Notes under the pieces: model-generated
Databases searched by the model: none
Seen by the model: only the letters and a program-made list of their open reading frames with translations
Told to the model about the DNA's origin: nothing
In this document: in pieces, positions 36,401 to 50,084 of the stretch
How the letters are laid out: each line of letters begins with the position of its first letter
Numbering within the stretch: the stretch's first letter is position 1
Source of the DNA: Zhengitettix transpicula
Lineage: Eukaryota; Arthropoda; Insecta; Orthoptera; Tetrigidae
Assembly (NCBI GenBank): GCA_037074705.1
Contig: CM073590.1
Coordinates: 37,347,895 to 37,411,894 of the forward strand
Direction of reading: 5' to 3'
DNA length: 64,000 nucleotides
Program-made: the position numbers and the translations under genes

Positions 36401-38579
36401 TTCGTGAATACTTTTTTAGCTGGTTACAGTCCAGTCTGGCCGTCTGAAAATTCGTCTGTGGAAATAACCATGTCGGCTGAGCAATATGCTATCCAAACGT
36501 ACACTTTTATGTAGGAAAGTAATAGCTACTTCGTGAATTGTTCAACTAATCTATTCTATGTAATTCTTTAAAAATATTAGCTTACTTGAACTAAATCTTC
36601 CAAAAGAATTGTCGTTAATTGCAAAATATGTAAATAACGTTTGTGTCTCAACAATATAAAAATATTTTAAATGTAACTGGTTCCATTGTTTTTTATTGTG
36701 GTAGTTTCATAATGTTTTACGTTTGAAAATAATGAACCGGATGGGAATATAAAGAAAACACAGTTTTCCTTAACGTACCAAACAGATAATCAGATTCAGA
36801 CATACGAATAATATTTGAATTTTTTTGTCTATTTTGATAATTGAGATTTAATTGTTCTGAGTTTATTGTCCCTGCGGAGTCTTTGCACATTTTGTTACCG
36901 TTGTAAAGACGAAGTAGTCGGATTTTGTGGTTACGGGAAGCTGTGCGGGGGGCACAAGGGCTCAGACTTTTACCACATTAAACGGAAGAGGTAGTATCAT
37001 CTTTATGGATAAAAGTTGGAACATATTTCTATTTACAGCCTCTGTTTGCCTGAGGACCGAGCAACGTCAAACATGTAAGCTGCCACAAGTCACTGGTTGA
37101 AATTTTCCTTTAATGCCCCTCTTGGATGCTTGCGGATCAGATAAGCCAGAGAAATACCTACGAGGTAAAGCAGAGGTTTTGTTGGTGATAAACAGATTAT
37201 TTATTCGCTGCCACTGTTACAAACACGATGTTAATAATAATGTTTTTTCCCTTTAATTGAACAACTTAGGTTGTAGAGGACGCAGTTCTTCTGTTCCAGG
37301 GGAAAAACTGTTACATTTTTTTCTTTGTGTGATTCGAGCTTTATGTTTACAGCCCTCGTCAAAATGACAGGCACTGTGTTTAACTTGCAGCGCAATTCCT
37401 GAGCGAAATTTAATGTCCTGCCATAAATCTGACTTTAATTATATCATTTCTGACAGGAAGCGTTAACTTGGGCTCGTAGTAAACAAAGAACAGTAAAAAG
37501 AGCAAAAATAGGTAAAACAGTCTTAATATCTCTGAATTTAATATGCAGCTACAAATTTTGTACATTAATTATTCACGGAAGGCGTGTAATTAAAATTTCA
37601 TTCAGAAAATTCAGAAAATCGATTAAAATATAAAATTATTTTTATATTATTAAATACATGTCTTTTCTATTTACATTCGGTAAATCAAAGGAACTTAAAG
37701 TATTATTTTAATTTTGAATGGCAACAAAATTATACATAATATATTTTTGTATTTAACGATTTTCTGTACTGAATAATATTACATTACCATATATCCATAT
37801 GTAAGAGACCTTAATTTATAATTTTCCCGAAAATCTGAATTAATTTTCATTATTTTAATTCTTATTAGTATATCTAATGCATTAGTATGGTTGTAAATAT
37901 TTAAAATTAATTTGCGATTAGTTATTTAACCGTAAAAATTTAGTGTATAAACTGGTGAAGACAGAATTCAATCGGGGACTTAAATGTAAATGATAATTTA
38001 TGTATTTAATGTATACTGTCTGATTAATAACAAGGTAATTTGGAATTAATTTTTGATATATTTTATGAGCGGATTCCTATTCAATTCTTGAAACCAATGT
38101 ATTTTTTTTGCATAAATTTACGATTTATAATCTAATAACGGCTATAAATTGGTGTATTCCTTGGAACAAAAATATTTTAATGAATTTTATTAAATGATAT
38201 ATTTAGTTATGGTGATCTATATTATTTGCAAGTTGTATATGCTTAAGAGATTATCATTGCTGTACGCTCTGTTCTCATATAAATTATAAAAGAGCACATA
38301 CGAAAAATATATATCGTGTTTCTCGTTCATTAAAAATTTACAAACAGACAAAATGAGTTCCTGTATATACAATTATTATGCTGCAAAACTCTGTATTGAT
38401 GTAGTAACTTTAATCTGTCTGTTTCCGTTCTTCATTCCTCAAATATTGTCAGATGCGCTTCTGCTGGGCTTAAACCTGTGATAGTCTAAGATATAAAGTA
38501 TAATAGTATCCGAAAGGTTTCTTTCATACTGGTCTACTTTTGCTAAATGAAAGTTTCGTAATTCTCAGATAGTATAATA
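33421..38579. other. Intronic stretch without gene
   Basis: AT-rich, with GC-richer unique patches at about 34850-35190, 36190-36480 and 36860-37200. A CRE-like TGACGTCA occurs near 34062. Nothing codes recognisably. Confidence 0.4.
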
Positions 38580-38607
38580 TGGTTTCCACACTCAAGAGTG
38601 GAAACCA
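38580..38607. repeat. Perfect 10-bp hairpin
   Basis: The arms tggtttccac and gtggaaacca flank an 8-base loop. There is no T run after it and no known function; it could be a fragment of a larger palindrome. Confidence 0.6.
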
Positions 38608-38989
38608 GATTACATAATAGATGGCCAATGTCTTTGAATCCTTAACAAAACTTTTATTTTGTAGTCTTGTATTGCACAAATACAGTACATCAAGTATTGC
38701 TTAATATTTCATTGTTCAGTACATTTCCATTAACTTAAAACAATCCAAAAGATTTACCGTAATACCATATATGATTATATTCTTTCTGCGTATTTCTTAC
38801 TTCGATTTTGTTTCGACTTATTAATCATAGTTCAAAAAATAATTTCAGAGTAAATCAACATTTGCATTCTGAAAATATTTATTTTCATTTTTTCTGTAGC
38901 TTTGGATATTTTTTATTGTAATCGTCTAAGAAACTGGAAAGTAAAGGACATCAGAAGAACAATATAAAATCTTTCATTCAAAATCCAAT

Positions 38990-39480
38990 TAATTTCGTAA
39001 GTCTATAGATAAAAACTGGACTCAAGGAAAAAAAATATGTCTAATAATACAATTACATATTCTAATATTAAAATAAATAATAATTACAGTTATGAACGTT
39101 ATATAAAACATTTAACTGAATTTAATCGTTATGAGTCTAAAGATATCAATAGTACTCAAGAATAATTAAGAAATTAATCTAATAAAGCAAAACACAAATT
39201 TAATATTAAAATCAACACATTAAAGTACAATTATTAAATATTAATGTACTTTAATACGTTATTCTATAAAAAATTAACAAAATCCATGAACATAATTTAA
39301 ATTAAATTAAAATTACATTAAATCTCACTATTCCAATAAATTTAACAAAATTAAAAAATAAAACTGAAATTCCCTGAAACAAAAAAATCCCTTTCAAAAT
39401 TCCTTGCCAAATTTTTCTGGTGAATTATTTGGGGTGCATCACAAAAAGCTTTAAAATGTGAATTTAAATCATAAACTCAG
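38990..39480. other. A-rich, G-poor block
   Basis: Over about 500 bases the plus strand is dominated by A, with T, some C and very few G. It includes a small palindrome attaaagtac/gtactttaat (39219-39228 and 39246-39255). It does not match any repeat or organelle gene that I recognise. It may be a polypurine-like spacer or old A-rich retroposon tail sequence. Confidence 0.4.
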
Positions 39481-42315
39481 CACGAAACTCAAATCAAAAC
39501 CCAACATATCCCCATATGTTCATAGTAGTCTAACTAATTGTTTTAATTTAGATCAAATATATGTGCTACATAAAGAAAATACTAAACTTAAGCTATCTAT
39601 TAACAAAACTCAAAAAGGATATGGAAGGAAGCAAAATAGGATCAATTTTTGCATACATCAAAAAATTAAAAAGAAAAAGTAATTTTATAATTATACAAAT
39701 TGTAAACATACTGTAAACTCTAAAAAATCAATACAGTAATGTACAGTATCTCTGGGCAAAATATTTTTAAATTAAATAAAATAACTGGAGCATTTGGCAT
39801 TTAATATAATTGATTGCTGTGTACAAAAACCAACTTTATGAAATGTGATAGTGAGATTAAATAGACGAGAATTTTACAGTTTAATTCGATAAACAACATC
39901 GAAAGCTTCGGAAGAAATAAAAAATAATTAAATGTATTAGTTTAAATTTGTATTTTTTATTATTTAAAAAACTGTTTTTCTGCACATTAATTTTCCCTCC
40001 AAATGTTATTGTCTTGTGTTGATCTCTGTAAAGATTATGTGACTCAAAAAAGTTATTTAAAATCTGTGAATATTTTTTACAGAACTTTATTTTTAGACTA
40101 GATTTCTGATTTAGTTTATGTAACTTGATACCGGAATATTCTTAATTTAACTAACATGTCATTTATTTACAGTTGAAAATAGAACCCTCAAAGGAATATC
40201 TTTTTTGTAAATATGAACAAAACGTGTGCGTTTGCATGAACTGGCTGCTCTCGTTAGAGGTCATGCGAGGTTTTCAGCCACGCCCTGCGCGTTTCATGTG
40301 AGCTTCGCTAATGTAAGTACAGCCGCTAATTGTTTATCTGGCTGGCAGTCTCCCCCTCTCCCCATCATCACTTCCTGGAAAGAGGTTGCCGCAAACGTGT
40401 AATACGCTCCAAGTATCAGAATTGTGGGTTTGTGTCATTTACTGATTCCCTTATACGTTTATCTTACAAATTCAACATAAAAATGTTTTTAAAAAGGCTT
40501 AATTATCCATGAGACAACAAGGTTACAATTACAACAATTATTTTTTAGTCGATAAATTAGAAAAATTAGAACAGTCAGTCGACTGTTGTCAATCTTATGA
40601 CTTTTCAAAAACCGATGGTGATAAATATTAAATGTCGAGTAGCAAGGAGCTTGTAACTAAGATATTCCTCAAATATATCTCAGGCAAGAGTACATGTTAA
40701 GATAATATCTGAAGTCGTAATTCGTGAAAATAGGGAAACAGAATTACCACGAATCAAACAGATGAGGCTGAAGGTCTCATTGGTAAGTGAAGAATAAGCG
40801 AAATTTAGTGAGAGGACAATTTTGAAGAATGTTGTCTCGTTTTGCACCTTTGAATAGTTGATCTGAGGTAGAAAAGAGAGCATGAGGAGAGAAAAGACCT
40901 TATTATAATGTATCAAATACAGAATTCTTAGAAAGAAGACTATTTTACGATATGGTTTAAAAATCTTACCTTTCTGGAGCAGAAAATCGGTGTAATTTGA
41001 GAACGAGAGGAGAAAGCAGAGCTTTGTGGAGATTGGAGAATGATCTTTGGGAAATGGAACAGAGTAACTCAGCAAACGAAGGATTCGCGTTCCGGAAACT
41101 AATTCAGGGCGAAAAGGACTTGCATATCAGCCGAACACCTTACGTGGAATGCAAGGCATGAACATCCCAAGTTCCAGAAACCAACTTAATCGTATTATTA
41201 CGTATTAACCGAAGTTTGAGTCCTGTTTACATTTTAAAATAGAATGGACTTCTCGTAATTATTGCAGTGCCTCAATATAAGACTCTGAACCGCAAGTACT
41301 CTTCAAAATAATTTCATATTTAACTTAAATGTAACAAATGAATAAATAGATTCAAATTTTCTAAATCATCAATATCAATTTTTATAGCATGTAAAACTTT
41401 TATTATAATCATTGGTTAGTTATCCATAGAGGAAAAACGACCGTAAACAGTAGAGAAACAGCAGAGAAATTAAGAGCTAAAAATATTTGAAAAGGCATAG
41501 AAATACAGGAAGAATTGAGGAACAATTATAATAAAGAGTGAAACAAGGGACTACTCAAATGTTTCCAACAGCAAAGTAACTAATCATCACAAAGAAAATA
41601 AATACATTTAGAGCTACAATTAGAGAGTTCGAAAATTCATGAAATGGTAGACATACTATATACGTCCTAGCTCTAGATAAATAACTATTTCACCATCTAG
41701 CATCCCGGAATGGAATGATGCCCAACCATTAGCGATAACAATATTTAATTCATCATTTTCTACTAATTACAAAACTAGTTTTAATATTCTATCTGTGGAG
41801 TAAACATATTTTTCTGCATTAGTTTCATATTGTATGATTTTATTTAAAGAAATGAAAATAAAATTTAAATATTTCTCATTTTTTAATATATTATAATTAT
41901 TTAACAAAAGATCAATAAATTTAACAAACAAACGGCATGGAGTCAGAAAATTGTTTATTAACAAAAAAATTGTTTAGGACCTCACCAGATTTAATATATA
42001 AGGAAGTAAAGTTCTTTTTCCTTAAGAATAATTACATTACATTTTAAAATAATTAAAAAATATTTTAATTAATTTATTTTACAAACAATTTAGGTATAAA
42101 TTATGTAATAGTTTTTATGCCTTGCTTTTTGCTTCCGAAATGAAACTCAGAGCTGACAATGAAGTATGGCCGAAATGAATGTTTCCTGTATATCGTAATA
42201 ATACTATAAAGTTTTTATTTAAACATAAATTTCCGCAAAGTTAAATTAATTAAAATAATTTGTAGTTACTCTTGAAAAAATTTATTTACTTATTTTATTG
42301 ATTTCTACACTGTAT
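39481..42315. other. Intronic stretch without gene
   Basis: A GC-richer patch lies at about 40230-40400. The 131-codon minus-strand frame at 40680-41075 has a low-complexity, hydrophobic composition and I assign no family. Its plus strand could be an old transposase remnant, but no motif is clear. Confidence 0.35.
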
Positions 42316-42367
42316 ATTAAACCTGAAGAGGTCCTAAAGCAGGTCAAAACTTCGGTATATTTAATTG
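42316..42367 (+). ncRNA. Hammerhead-like fold, degenerate core
   Basis: ATTAAA (42316-42321), an extra C, then CTGAAGA (42323-42329), a weak stem II region (ggtcctaaagcaggtc), AAAAC, a UUCG-type loop closed by AC/GT, then ATA and TTTAAT. ATTAAA pairs perfectly with TTTAAT as a closing helix, and ATA fits the NUH cleavage triplet. One key base is lost (AAAAC where GAAAC is expected) and stem II is damaged. It matches the motif at 56039-56087 in flanks and loop, so the two are relatives. Probably an inactive remnant. Confidence 0.4.
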
Positions 42368-45300
42368 TTCTGTTAATACTCAATTTTCTGACTCGAGACC
42401 GTTTGTTTATTTATTTATATTATTATAAATGTCATTTATTTCTTCACTATTATTATTCATAAAACACCGTTGATAGTAGGCCTATAGTTTATGTTATTTT
42501 ACATTACATATTAAATTGAAACAGTCACATAATGGAAACATTTCTACGGTTACTAAATCCAAGGATGTATTTTTTCATTCTTATTCGTTTTTTTTCAACA
42601 GGCACAATTTAGTCTTCTGCTATCAAAGGTGCGCGTTATGAATATTCCATAAAGAAGAAATAAATAGTCCTCATATTTATTTGGTTGTAACATTATTGAA
42701 ATTCAGATAAGTAACTGATAATAGTTCAGAAACGTATAATTAATATGTGAAAATAGGTACATTTAGAATGTAGGTAGCAGCAGGTTAATAAGGTTTAGTT
42801 TATTTGTACGGAATATTTGAAATTAATTAACTTCTTTCTTCTTTAGCACAGTAACATTTAAAATATTCTAAAAATATCGGTATTTAATCATTAACAGTAA
42901 ATGTCGGATGATAATTTTCATACAAAAGAATGTTTACGAAATTACATTGCTTTTCGTCTTTTCGGAATGAAATCAGAGGTGCACATAAAAATATATTTTG
43001 AACCTTCAATACTTGTGACTGTATTTGGGAAGGATAGGGGCTTAAAGTACTACAATTTTATTTGATTACTCACCGTAGAATTCGCTGTTACTTTGCTTCA
43101 TATTTTGGAGATGGCCCAGGTGTCGTAAATCGTGAATATTGGCCACATTTTTGAGACCGGAGTGACGGAAATATTATTAAAGTTGATAAAAGGGGGCAGA
43201 CATTTGCATCAAATTTGGAAATTGTCGTGAATAGATCCCAGCAGTATTTCAACAAGCGATCATCAGTGCCGCAGGCATTCCCTGCAGTGTTATTGTCGTT
43301 AAGCACAGAGGGGCTCTACAAAATGCATGGCTCCCCTCTGGATAGGCAGTGCAGATCCCTCACACATTCGCCAATTGCCTATCTCTTATTATGCAATTTG
43401 CCGTAGGTTGTGTCGGAACTGGCTTCAAATGTTCGACGTAGTTCGCGAAACAACCTGCATGGGACTAATGATTTACCCTGTTCGTAATGATAGGATTCGA
43501 GGCAAATCCCGTTCTTGCGATGAACCAGAACAATATCTGTTCCTATGGTGGCTTAAAATGATGGTTTGGGTTTACATCGTCAGCTAATAACAATTTTCCA
43601 ATTGAGTTCCGCACATGTGTGCAGCAATTCACGTACAAATTATCCACAGAATCTGTGGAAATTAAGTCCCCGTGAAAATGTTATAGAAACAAGAAACTGT
43701 CTGCAGTAATTAGTAAAAGGCTGGAAAAAATTCGTTTATTGTAATACCTAAAATTGTAATAAATATTGATAACAATTTGTGTTTTCTTTTATTGACGTGT
43801 TGCACACAATAGTTACGACTTTGAAATAAACTTATTTACTTCTCTAAGATGAGCAATAAAGATAGACAACTGACGGTACATATTAATATATCCCAAGCAA
43901 TATCTGAGTAAAATATGCAGCTTCCCACAGAAATGCCATGATTTGATTTGTAAATTTTGTCAATGTATGTAAATGAGTTTGTAATTTAGGATGGATCATA
44001 CTAATGAAGCGTTACATCCGCTGGAAATGGGAACGGGCCATCATTATTGAACTTATTAGCATTATTAATGAACAAGTCTTGTGACGGGCGCCGAAGCAAT
44101 CGTAGTTTGCGATCGTAACCTCGATTAATATTAATTCCAAATTCTAGACGATGCAGATATTATTGGAAACATACGAATATTTTATTTTATGTTAATTTAT
44201 TGATTCCTCAAAATTTATTTACCTATGTTATCACTTTGGCGAACATAAAAGAATAATAAAATTATATATACAAGTCCCTTTAAGTCATCAATACTCTAAT
44301 AAATTTATTATTTTGAGTATATAAAATACATTTTTTGATTTAATTTTTTTTATATTGTAATGTATTTATATTATGGATACAAATAAGGTTTCAATCGGCT
44401 TGGATTTCCACGTACAAAATATGTAACAGAATATTTTGAGGAAAGAAATAATTATCAATAAAGTGATTCGGTATTTAAAGCATGCCTTGTAAAGAAATTT
44501 AGGTTTAAAACTGAATATAATCTTGTTTGTTGGTTAAAATAGCATCACTTACGTGTTCTATGAACATCGCTTCTACTCAGGCATTTAGCGGTCTCGGTGG
44601 TTTGCCGTGTTCATCTCCTATTCATATATTCACCTCACATCCTCATTTACCTGTGTCCAGACATGCCTGACTCAATAAATAACAGATGCTCAGCAGCCAC
44701 ATCTAAACATTTCACAATATCCTGTCACCAGGCGCATGGTCGAGGAAAAAACCTTTTTTGGGAAAATCAATCTTGGGCTACCGATATTCCAACTGTACCA
44801 TCATCTTATACGATTTCAGTTTCACAAAAATATTTTTCGTGGTATAATCACACATCTATTTTTAGCCGTGTATACAATTATATTCTACACTTATTCTTCC
44901 ATTTAAATTTCGCTCAATTATTTCCCTTTATTGTTTCCATATTATTTAGTTTTATAGAAACGTGTATTATCCACTAACGCTTCAATAATTTTAGTCGTTT
45001 CATGTAGATGTCCTCTAATTCATCCTCAGAGCATTTCCTGAAATTCATTACATACGAACAGTAATATTTTACTTTATTATTAACGTCGAATACATTCTAC
45101 AAATCTCCACTCCATCAACGAAAGGTTGGATCGCGCATTGGTTGACGACCTTCTTCTTCAGTTTTTCGGTATTATTTCTTTAAATAATTTAGATTAGTTT
45201 AGTAAATACGAACTTTATCCATGTCTCAACCTGTTACCATACATTATTATTTTGTGTCAGGTTACGAACTATAACATTTAATCTTCATCGTTACGACATA

Positions 45301-47207
45301 CTACGCTTTCACGTTGCATAAGTCCATCATAGAACTTTAATCTCGTTTTCAGGCACACAGTTCTTAGCTTAAATTAATGCATCGGTAAAGTGGAACCTCG
45401 ATTTTCCGCCTCCTAATTTTCTGCCTTTCTCGATTGAACTTTAAGGTCGACCGCTCTCTGCTTTCCTCTACTCCGTGAGTTCTCGCACTGTCCACAGTAA
45501 TTTTACATACACGTGTTATTATCAGTATATAGTACACATAGTATATAGATTTTTTGTTAAATTTTTTTAAAAATTGTTGTATAAGTTTTTTTTGTAAAAA
45601 TTTAGCAGCCTTTGGATTAACCGTCGAGGACTTTTGATTTATAATATATATGTGTGTGGGAAGGAGGGGGGGGCACAAATTATTTAGGTTTCCACCTGTT
45701 TTTATGTCATGTCTATCCAATTTAAATTTCTAATGACTTCATCGGTTTCAGTGAATGTGTTTTATTATGTAATTAATATCTATTTCTATTGACACTAAAT
45801 CACATGTATATCAATACTTTTTAGCACTACTGAAATTATTGCGTTTTCCGAGCACATGAAGGACTAAGTTGGGTAAAGACAATTGTGACCTGGAACCCAA
45901 CGATCAGTTGAGACTCAAAATACCAGGTTGTAAGCTGCCCACTTAGAGGAAATTGGGGGAAACCTGTTCACTTCTATCTACATACGGCGTGTATTTGCTT
46001 TCAGCTACTTCATTTATCTTCTGTTATCCATGGACTTTTCCGGAAGTTCCAATCCCAAATTGTTTCACAGTTTCTTCCGCGTCTGCCATTTTGTAATTAC
46101 TACATCCGCTATCTGGTTAGTGTAGTTCCTTTATAATTTCTCGTAATCATTAAATTTATAAGTATCAAGTCTGGGTGAACTGACAAATTTTCTGTTTCGT
46201 TTCTCTCCCTCAAAATATATTTCGTATTTCACCTTTTATTTTTGTTCGTTGGAGAACATTTGCGACTCTTCATCTGAAGAACTCATTATGTGTGAACGTA
46301 TACTATCTTGTATAGTTTATGAGCATGAAGTCGAGTTTATTATACTCCATCATATGTAATAATATTTTAAGACTATACATATATGAAATCAACCCCCTGT
46401 TGCTATTTGACTCTAGCTGTTTCTCAGTGTAGTATAAGTTGGCAGTATACAATTATTATGTCTTTAACATACCTCCATAATAAACTCATCATATGAAATA
46501 CTATTTGGCTTTTTACGTACAGGCGTTCTTGGCTCATTAAAGGTGAGACGGCAGAATTATTTTACTTTTCTAGAAAGAATTCCTAGCTTCCGTCTACTCA
46601 AATATTCCTCCTCTGTCAATATGGAATAGAAGCACTGAAGATGTGTGTCGATAATCATGGTTACTGTTCATATCAGTGAGGAATCTGGTTCATGGCGCTG
46701 TCTCAGCACATGTTAGTGGTCATATATATCATCCTCCTTTTGGATATAGGCGCTGCCACCCAGATGCTCATTCTGGAGTACATGCGCCAAATTTTCTGAG
46801 TACTGTCAGGACATCAACCGCCTGCATCCCCGCCACAACGTAATCCATATTAATCATGCTCACATAAAATACGGTAATATGCTCGCCTCTAAGATATAAT
46901 ATTTATCCGTTGCTGCTGGCTTGCGAGCAGTCTTGGTAGAATTATTGCACACGTCTCATTCTTTGTGGTATAGTTACCTTAAATGGAATGTATAATTTTT
47001 TCCCTCATCATAATTAATTTGGAAAAATTTTTCGTCGGTCCTATGCTTATAAAGTCTCCAATTGTGCATCAGTCTGGCCGTACTGCTGAAACTATCTGTA
47101 ACCGACAACAATTTAAGAAAAAACGCGAACGTTAATTTTAGCGATATCAGTTCTGTGTACTTGTGATCCAGTGAATTGTAGGTGAAGCTAGATTCTAGCT
47201 ATATATA
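42368..47207. other. Intronic stretch without gene
   Basis: AT-rich, with a GC-richer island at about 43080-43580 that holds three overlapping small frames on both strands, none recognised. The frames at 44597-44977 (126 codons) and 45364-45720 (minus, 118 codons) look like chance. At 44996-45030 the minus strand shows CTGAGGA ... TAGA/TCTA hairpin ... GAAAC, a further weak hammerhead-like core with no clear outer helix. Confidence 0.4.
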
Positions 47208-47816
47208 CAACCAGCTGGGTGTCCAGCATTTCCCCGTGTACTTATTTATATAAATCCGAAAAAGTATTTAATTCTTTATTATTCTTTACTCAAGTAGTGA
47301 TTCAACCTAAATCTAACAGTTCCTAGTTCCGTTCATAATTTCGACCGATAGTGCATTCATTAATTAAACAGCTATAAAATACATTCAACATACCTCAGAA
47401 TTTGTTTACGGATAGAATACATAAATATACTCCTTGAATATTACAGGATATAATTGTCCCTCAGTCTTCAGACATTACGAAAAGCTAGATTCATAGTGTA
47501 AACAAATGGTCGCCATATTTTCATTACGGAAAAAGGAACTATTTCCTTGGTCCATGCGTAGTGACGCCTCTCTCTCGCGTGACGTCAAAGTTACGTCGCG
47601 CGCAGTAATTTAACACTTAATTATCACTTTTTTAATTATAATTCTTTCCATATTTATGATAGGGGTTTCTCATTCCACAGTACCGTTTCTCGAGTTTTGA
47701 AAATATGTGTACCAATTTTGGTTGCAATCTGTCCACCCGTTAAATTTGTATAGAAATTAACGTAAATTCATGCATACATACATACAAACATACATCTTTT
47801 TATTATATAGATGGAT
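47208..47816 (+). mobile_element. Dispersed repeat family D, copy A, with (CATA)n-type tail
   Basis: It begins near ccagctgggtgtccagc and ends with a catgcatacatacatacaaacatacatc tail (47769-47795) followed by tttttattatatagat. Most of it is repeated in reverse orientation at 58770-59473, for example atttatataaa.ccgaaaaa, ggacaattata and the segment around TGACGTCA. It has no coding capacity. The 'CAGCTGGGTG ... CATACATA tail ... TATATAGAT' architecture resembles non-autonomous elements common in insects, but I cannot assign it to a superfamily. Relative to copy B it lacks about 100 bases near 47515. Confidence 0.65.
47580..47587. promoter_or_regulatory. Consensus CRE octamer TGACGTCA in repeat family D, copy A
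   Basis: A perfect palindromic CRE inside a CpG-rich stretch (cgcgtgacgtcaaagttacgtcgcgcg). The same octamer survives in the inverted copy at 58945-58952. CREB/ATF binding is possible but untested. Confidence 0.35.
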
Positions 47817-47842
47817 AGAGGAAACTGGTACTGCGATTGGAG

Positions 47843-47911
47843 TCGCTTCGGATGGCTGAGTGGTTAGAGCGCTTGAGTAGAAATCGGGAGACCCATGTTC
47901 GATACCATGTC
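47843..47911 (+). repeat. tRNA-like sequence (tRNA pseudogene or SINE head)
   Basis: It opens with tcgcttcgga followed by a perfect A box, TGGCTGAGTGG, and ttagagcgc, as in tRNA-Leu or tRNA-Ser type D arms. A one-mismatch B box, TGTTCGATACC, follows at about 47896-47906. The acceptor strands do not pair, so it is not a working tRNA. It starts 27 bases after the end of the repeat at 47208-47816. Confidence 0.6.
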
Positions 47912-50084
47912 CTTTCGACATACAAATATATTTTAATTCAACACTTAATTTTCAAGCAAATGACACAAACAATTAAGTCAATATATATATCCTTCTATGT
48001 TTGTTTACCCTTAGTAGCCGAAACAAACTAATTTTAAATTCTTCTGAATGTCATTCAAAATTGCAATGTTTCTCCAATTATCCTTATCATTACCGACTTG
48101 ACAGTTGATTTAATATCATAGCTACTTATTTGTAACAAACGATTACTTTCATGGGACTCTGATTACTCCTCAAGTCATAGTTTTAGTTTCACATCCGTTG
48201 GATATGTCTAGAAGCTATTGGAAAATAATATTTGTTGAATTTCAAGTTATTGGCTCTCAAATACGTTTGTATCCAGAAATATCAACTTCGATGATGAGAT
48301 ATTTCCATCTCTTAATTTCAATGATAATACCGTGGAGCACCATATTCTCGTTTTGTGTGTAAGAAAAATCTTTAGTACAATTATAAAGGATTTATTCGTT
48401 ATACAGTAACTAGAGTTAGGTTAAATTTGAACTGGAAAAGGAAAACTGCTACACGACCCACTGAAATTATATAAAACGCTAACATATTACCTTACAAAAA
48501 GGGTTATTACATAGGCCGAGTACTCACGTTTCGCTAATTACTACATATATTTTCGAAAACATTGTTTAACGTGGATTATGCCCCAGGGTATCAGCGAACG
48601 AAGGTTTACAAATATTTAATGTAGCTTCAATCACAATAATCCCAATGATAATTAAATTTTAATTGATTTACGCTTTCATTAACTTTTGCAACCGCAGTCA
48701 ATTTCTATTAAAGTTAAATTGCTCCGGACTGCCTGTATTTATAGCGTCACCTGACTGAAAAAAATCATTTATTTTAAATTACGTGGTTGCAGACAAGGGT
48801 TTGAGGTTTGCTAGTGCACAGCTTCTCTGTGGGCCGCTGCAGAACAGTTTCGGGAGATAGCGGAAGCACGATGCTCGTGGATCGATCCTGGGGGTCTCAA
48901 GTACCATGCTTTGCTCAACTGTTTTAATAGGCTGCGAATACTGGGAGCCGATTGCAATAATGAGCTTCGTTGCCAGGAGAACAATGGAGTGGTAATAATG
49001 GTCACCAATGCTATAAGACCCGTCCCGTACCGTCCCCTCCCGCCCCTCCCCCGCGCCCCATGCCCCGTCTGGAGCGCTGCTAAGCCTCCCGTACTATTAT
49101 TACCCTCACATTACACACACACATATATACAATGTTTACCAGATATCCGACTTTGTGCTCGCAGCAATGAGCTTACTTCGCCCGGCCGGTGCGGCCCAGT
49201 CGCGAATTGTAATCGATAGCGCCACATTCAACATTTATGCCGGCTTTGAGAAGCATGGAGAAAACCTCTCAAGAATTCAAAGCGAGGGGGCTTTAGAGGG
49301 AACATGACTTTTGGACTCCATACATTTGTATGTGCAGGCGTCGGCGGCGTTTTATGGCGCTCAGTTCGGTTCTTTGGAGCATATTTAATATCGACGTTGA
49401 AGCCAATTGTTTGGAATAAATTTATGTTGGAACTCTCCGACGATATCAATAGCATTAGTTGTAAGTTGATAGAATGAAAAATAATATAGTATATTCATGG
49501 AAAAAGAATTGAATAATGATGCTGACTGTTTCTCTTTAATGATTCTACTGTTAACGCCAGATGAGACGTGCTTCCTGTGTTTTACATGTAATATAATTTC
49601 ACACGTAACTCGGGACTCCAAGTATTATCTACCATTTCACAGGAAGGAGTGTCAATATATTTCCCTCTTGAAAGAATAATGTGTCTATATTACTAATTCC
49701 CTCAAAGGAACAGTTTTTTCGTACAAGTAATTTTGTTACTCCAAATGTTGTATATGCTTTTTTGTGTGTAAATATCCCAATTATATCTTCACTCTACATC
49801 ACTTCTGAATTTTTTTCTCGCCTCTCTGGCACATCCTATGGTTTTAAAGATTGTCTATGCAATTGATAACCTCAGTTTCAAAGACAATAAAAAATATGGT
49901 TCCGTAATTTGAACAATTACTGAGCTAATTAACTACTTAAATCAACAACCACAACTAGTCAGAATTAAAAATATAGGAAAAGCAAAGTAAGACGAAAACA
50001 TGTGCGCAGTTCGTAAAATTTGAGATATATTTTTAATTCGAGAAATTAATTTTCTTTAATAAATATAAATGATTATTTTGTGTT
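47912..50084. other. Intronic stretch without gene
   Basis: AT-rich apart from a GC-rich island at about 48780-49230, which has C-rich runs (ccgtcccctcccgcccctcccccgc). The frames inside it (48811-49008 minus, 48911-49219 plus) are not recognisable. It is a candidate CpG-type or regulatory island. Confidence 0.4.

Noticed and set aside
40680..41075. 131-codon minus-strand frame, the longest in the window
   Set aside because: Low-complexity, hydrophobic and Leu/Phe/Ser-rich composition as expected from AT-rich DNA; no domain, no splice context and no family resemblance.
44996..45030. CTGAGGA ... TAGA/TCTA ... GAAAC on the minus strand
   Set aside because: The core strands fit, but long unpaired spacers lie between core and stem and no outer helix is visible; noted in the gap entry only.
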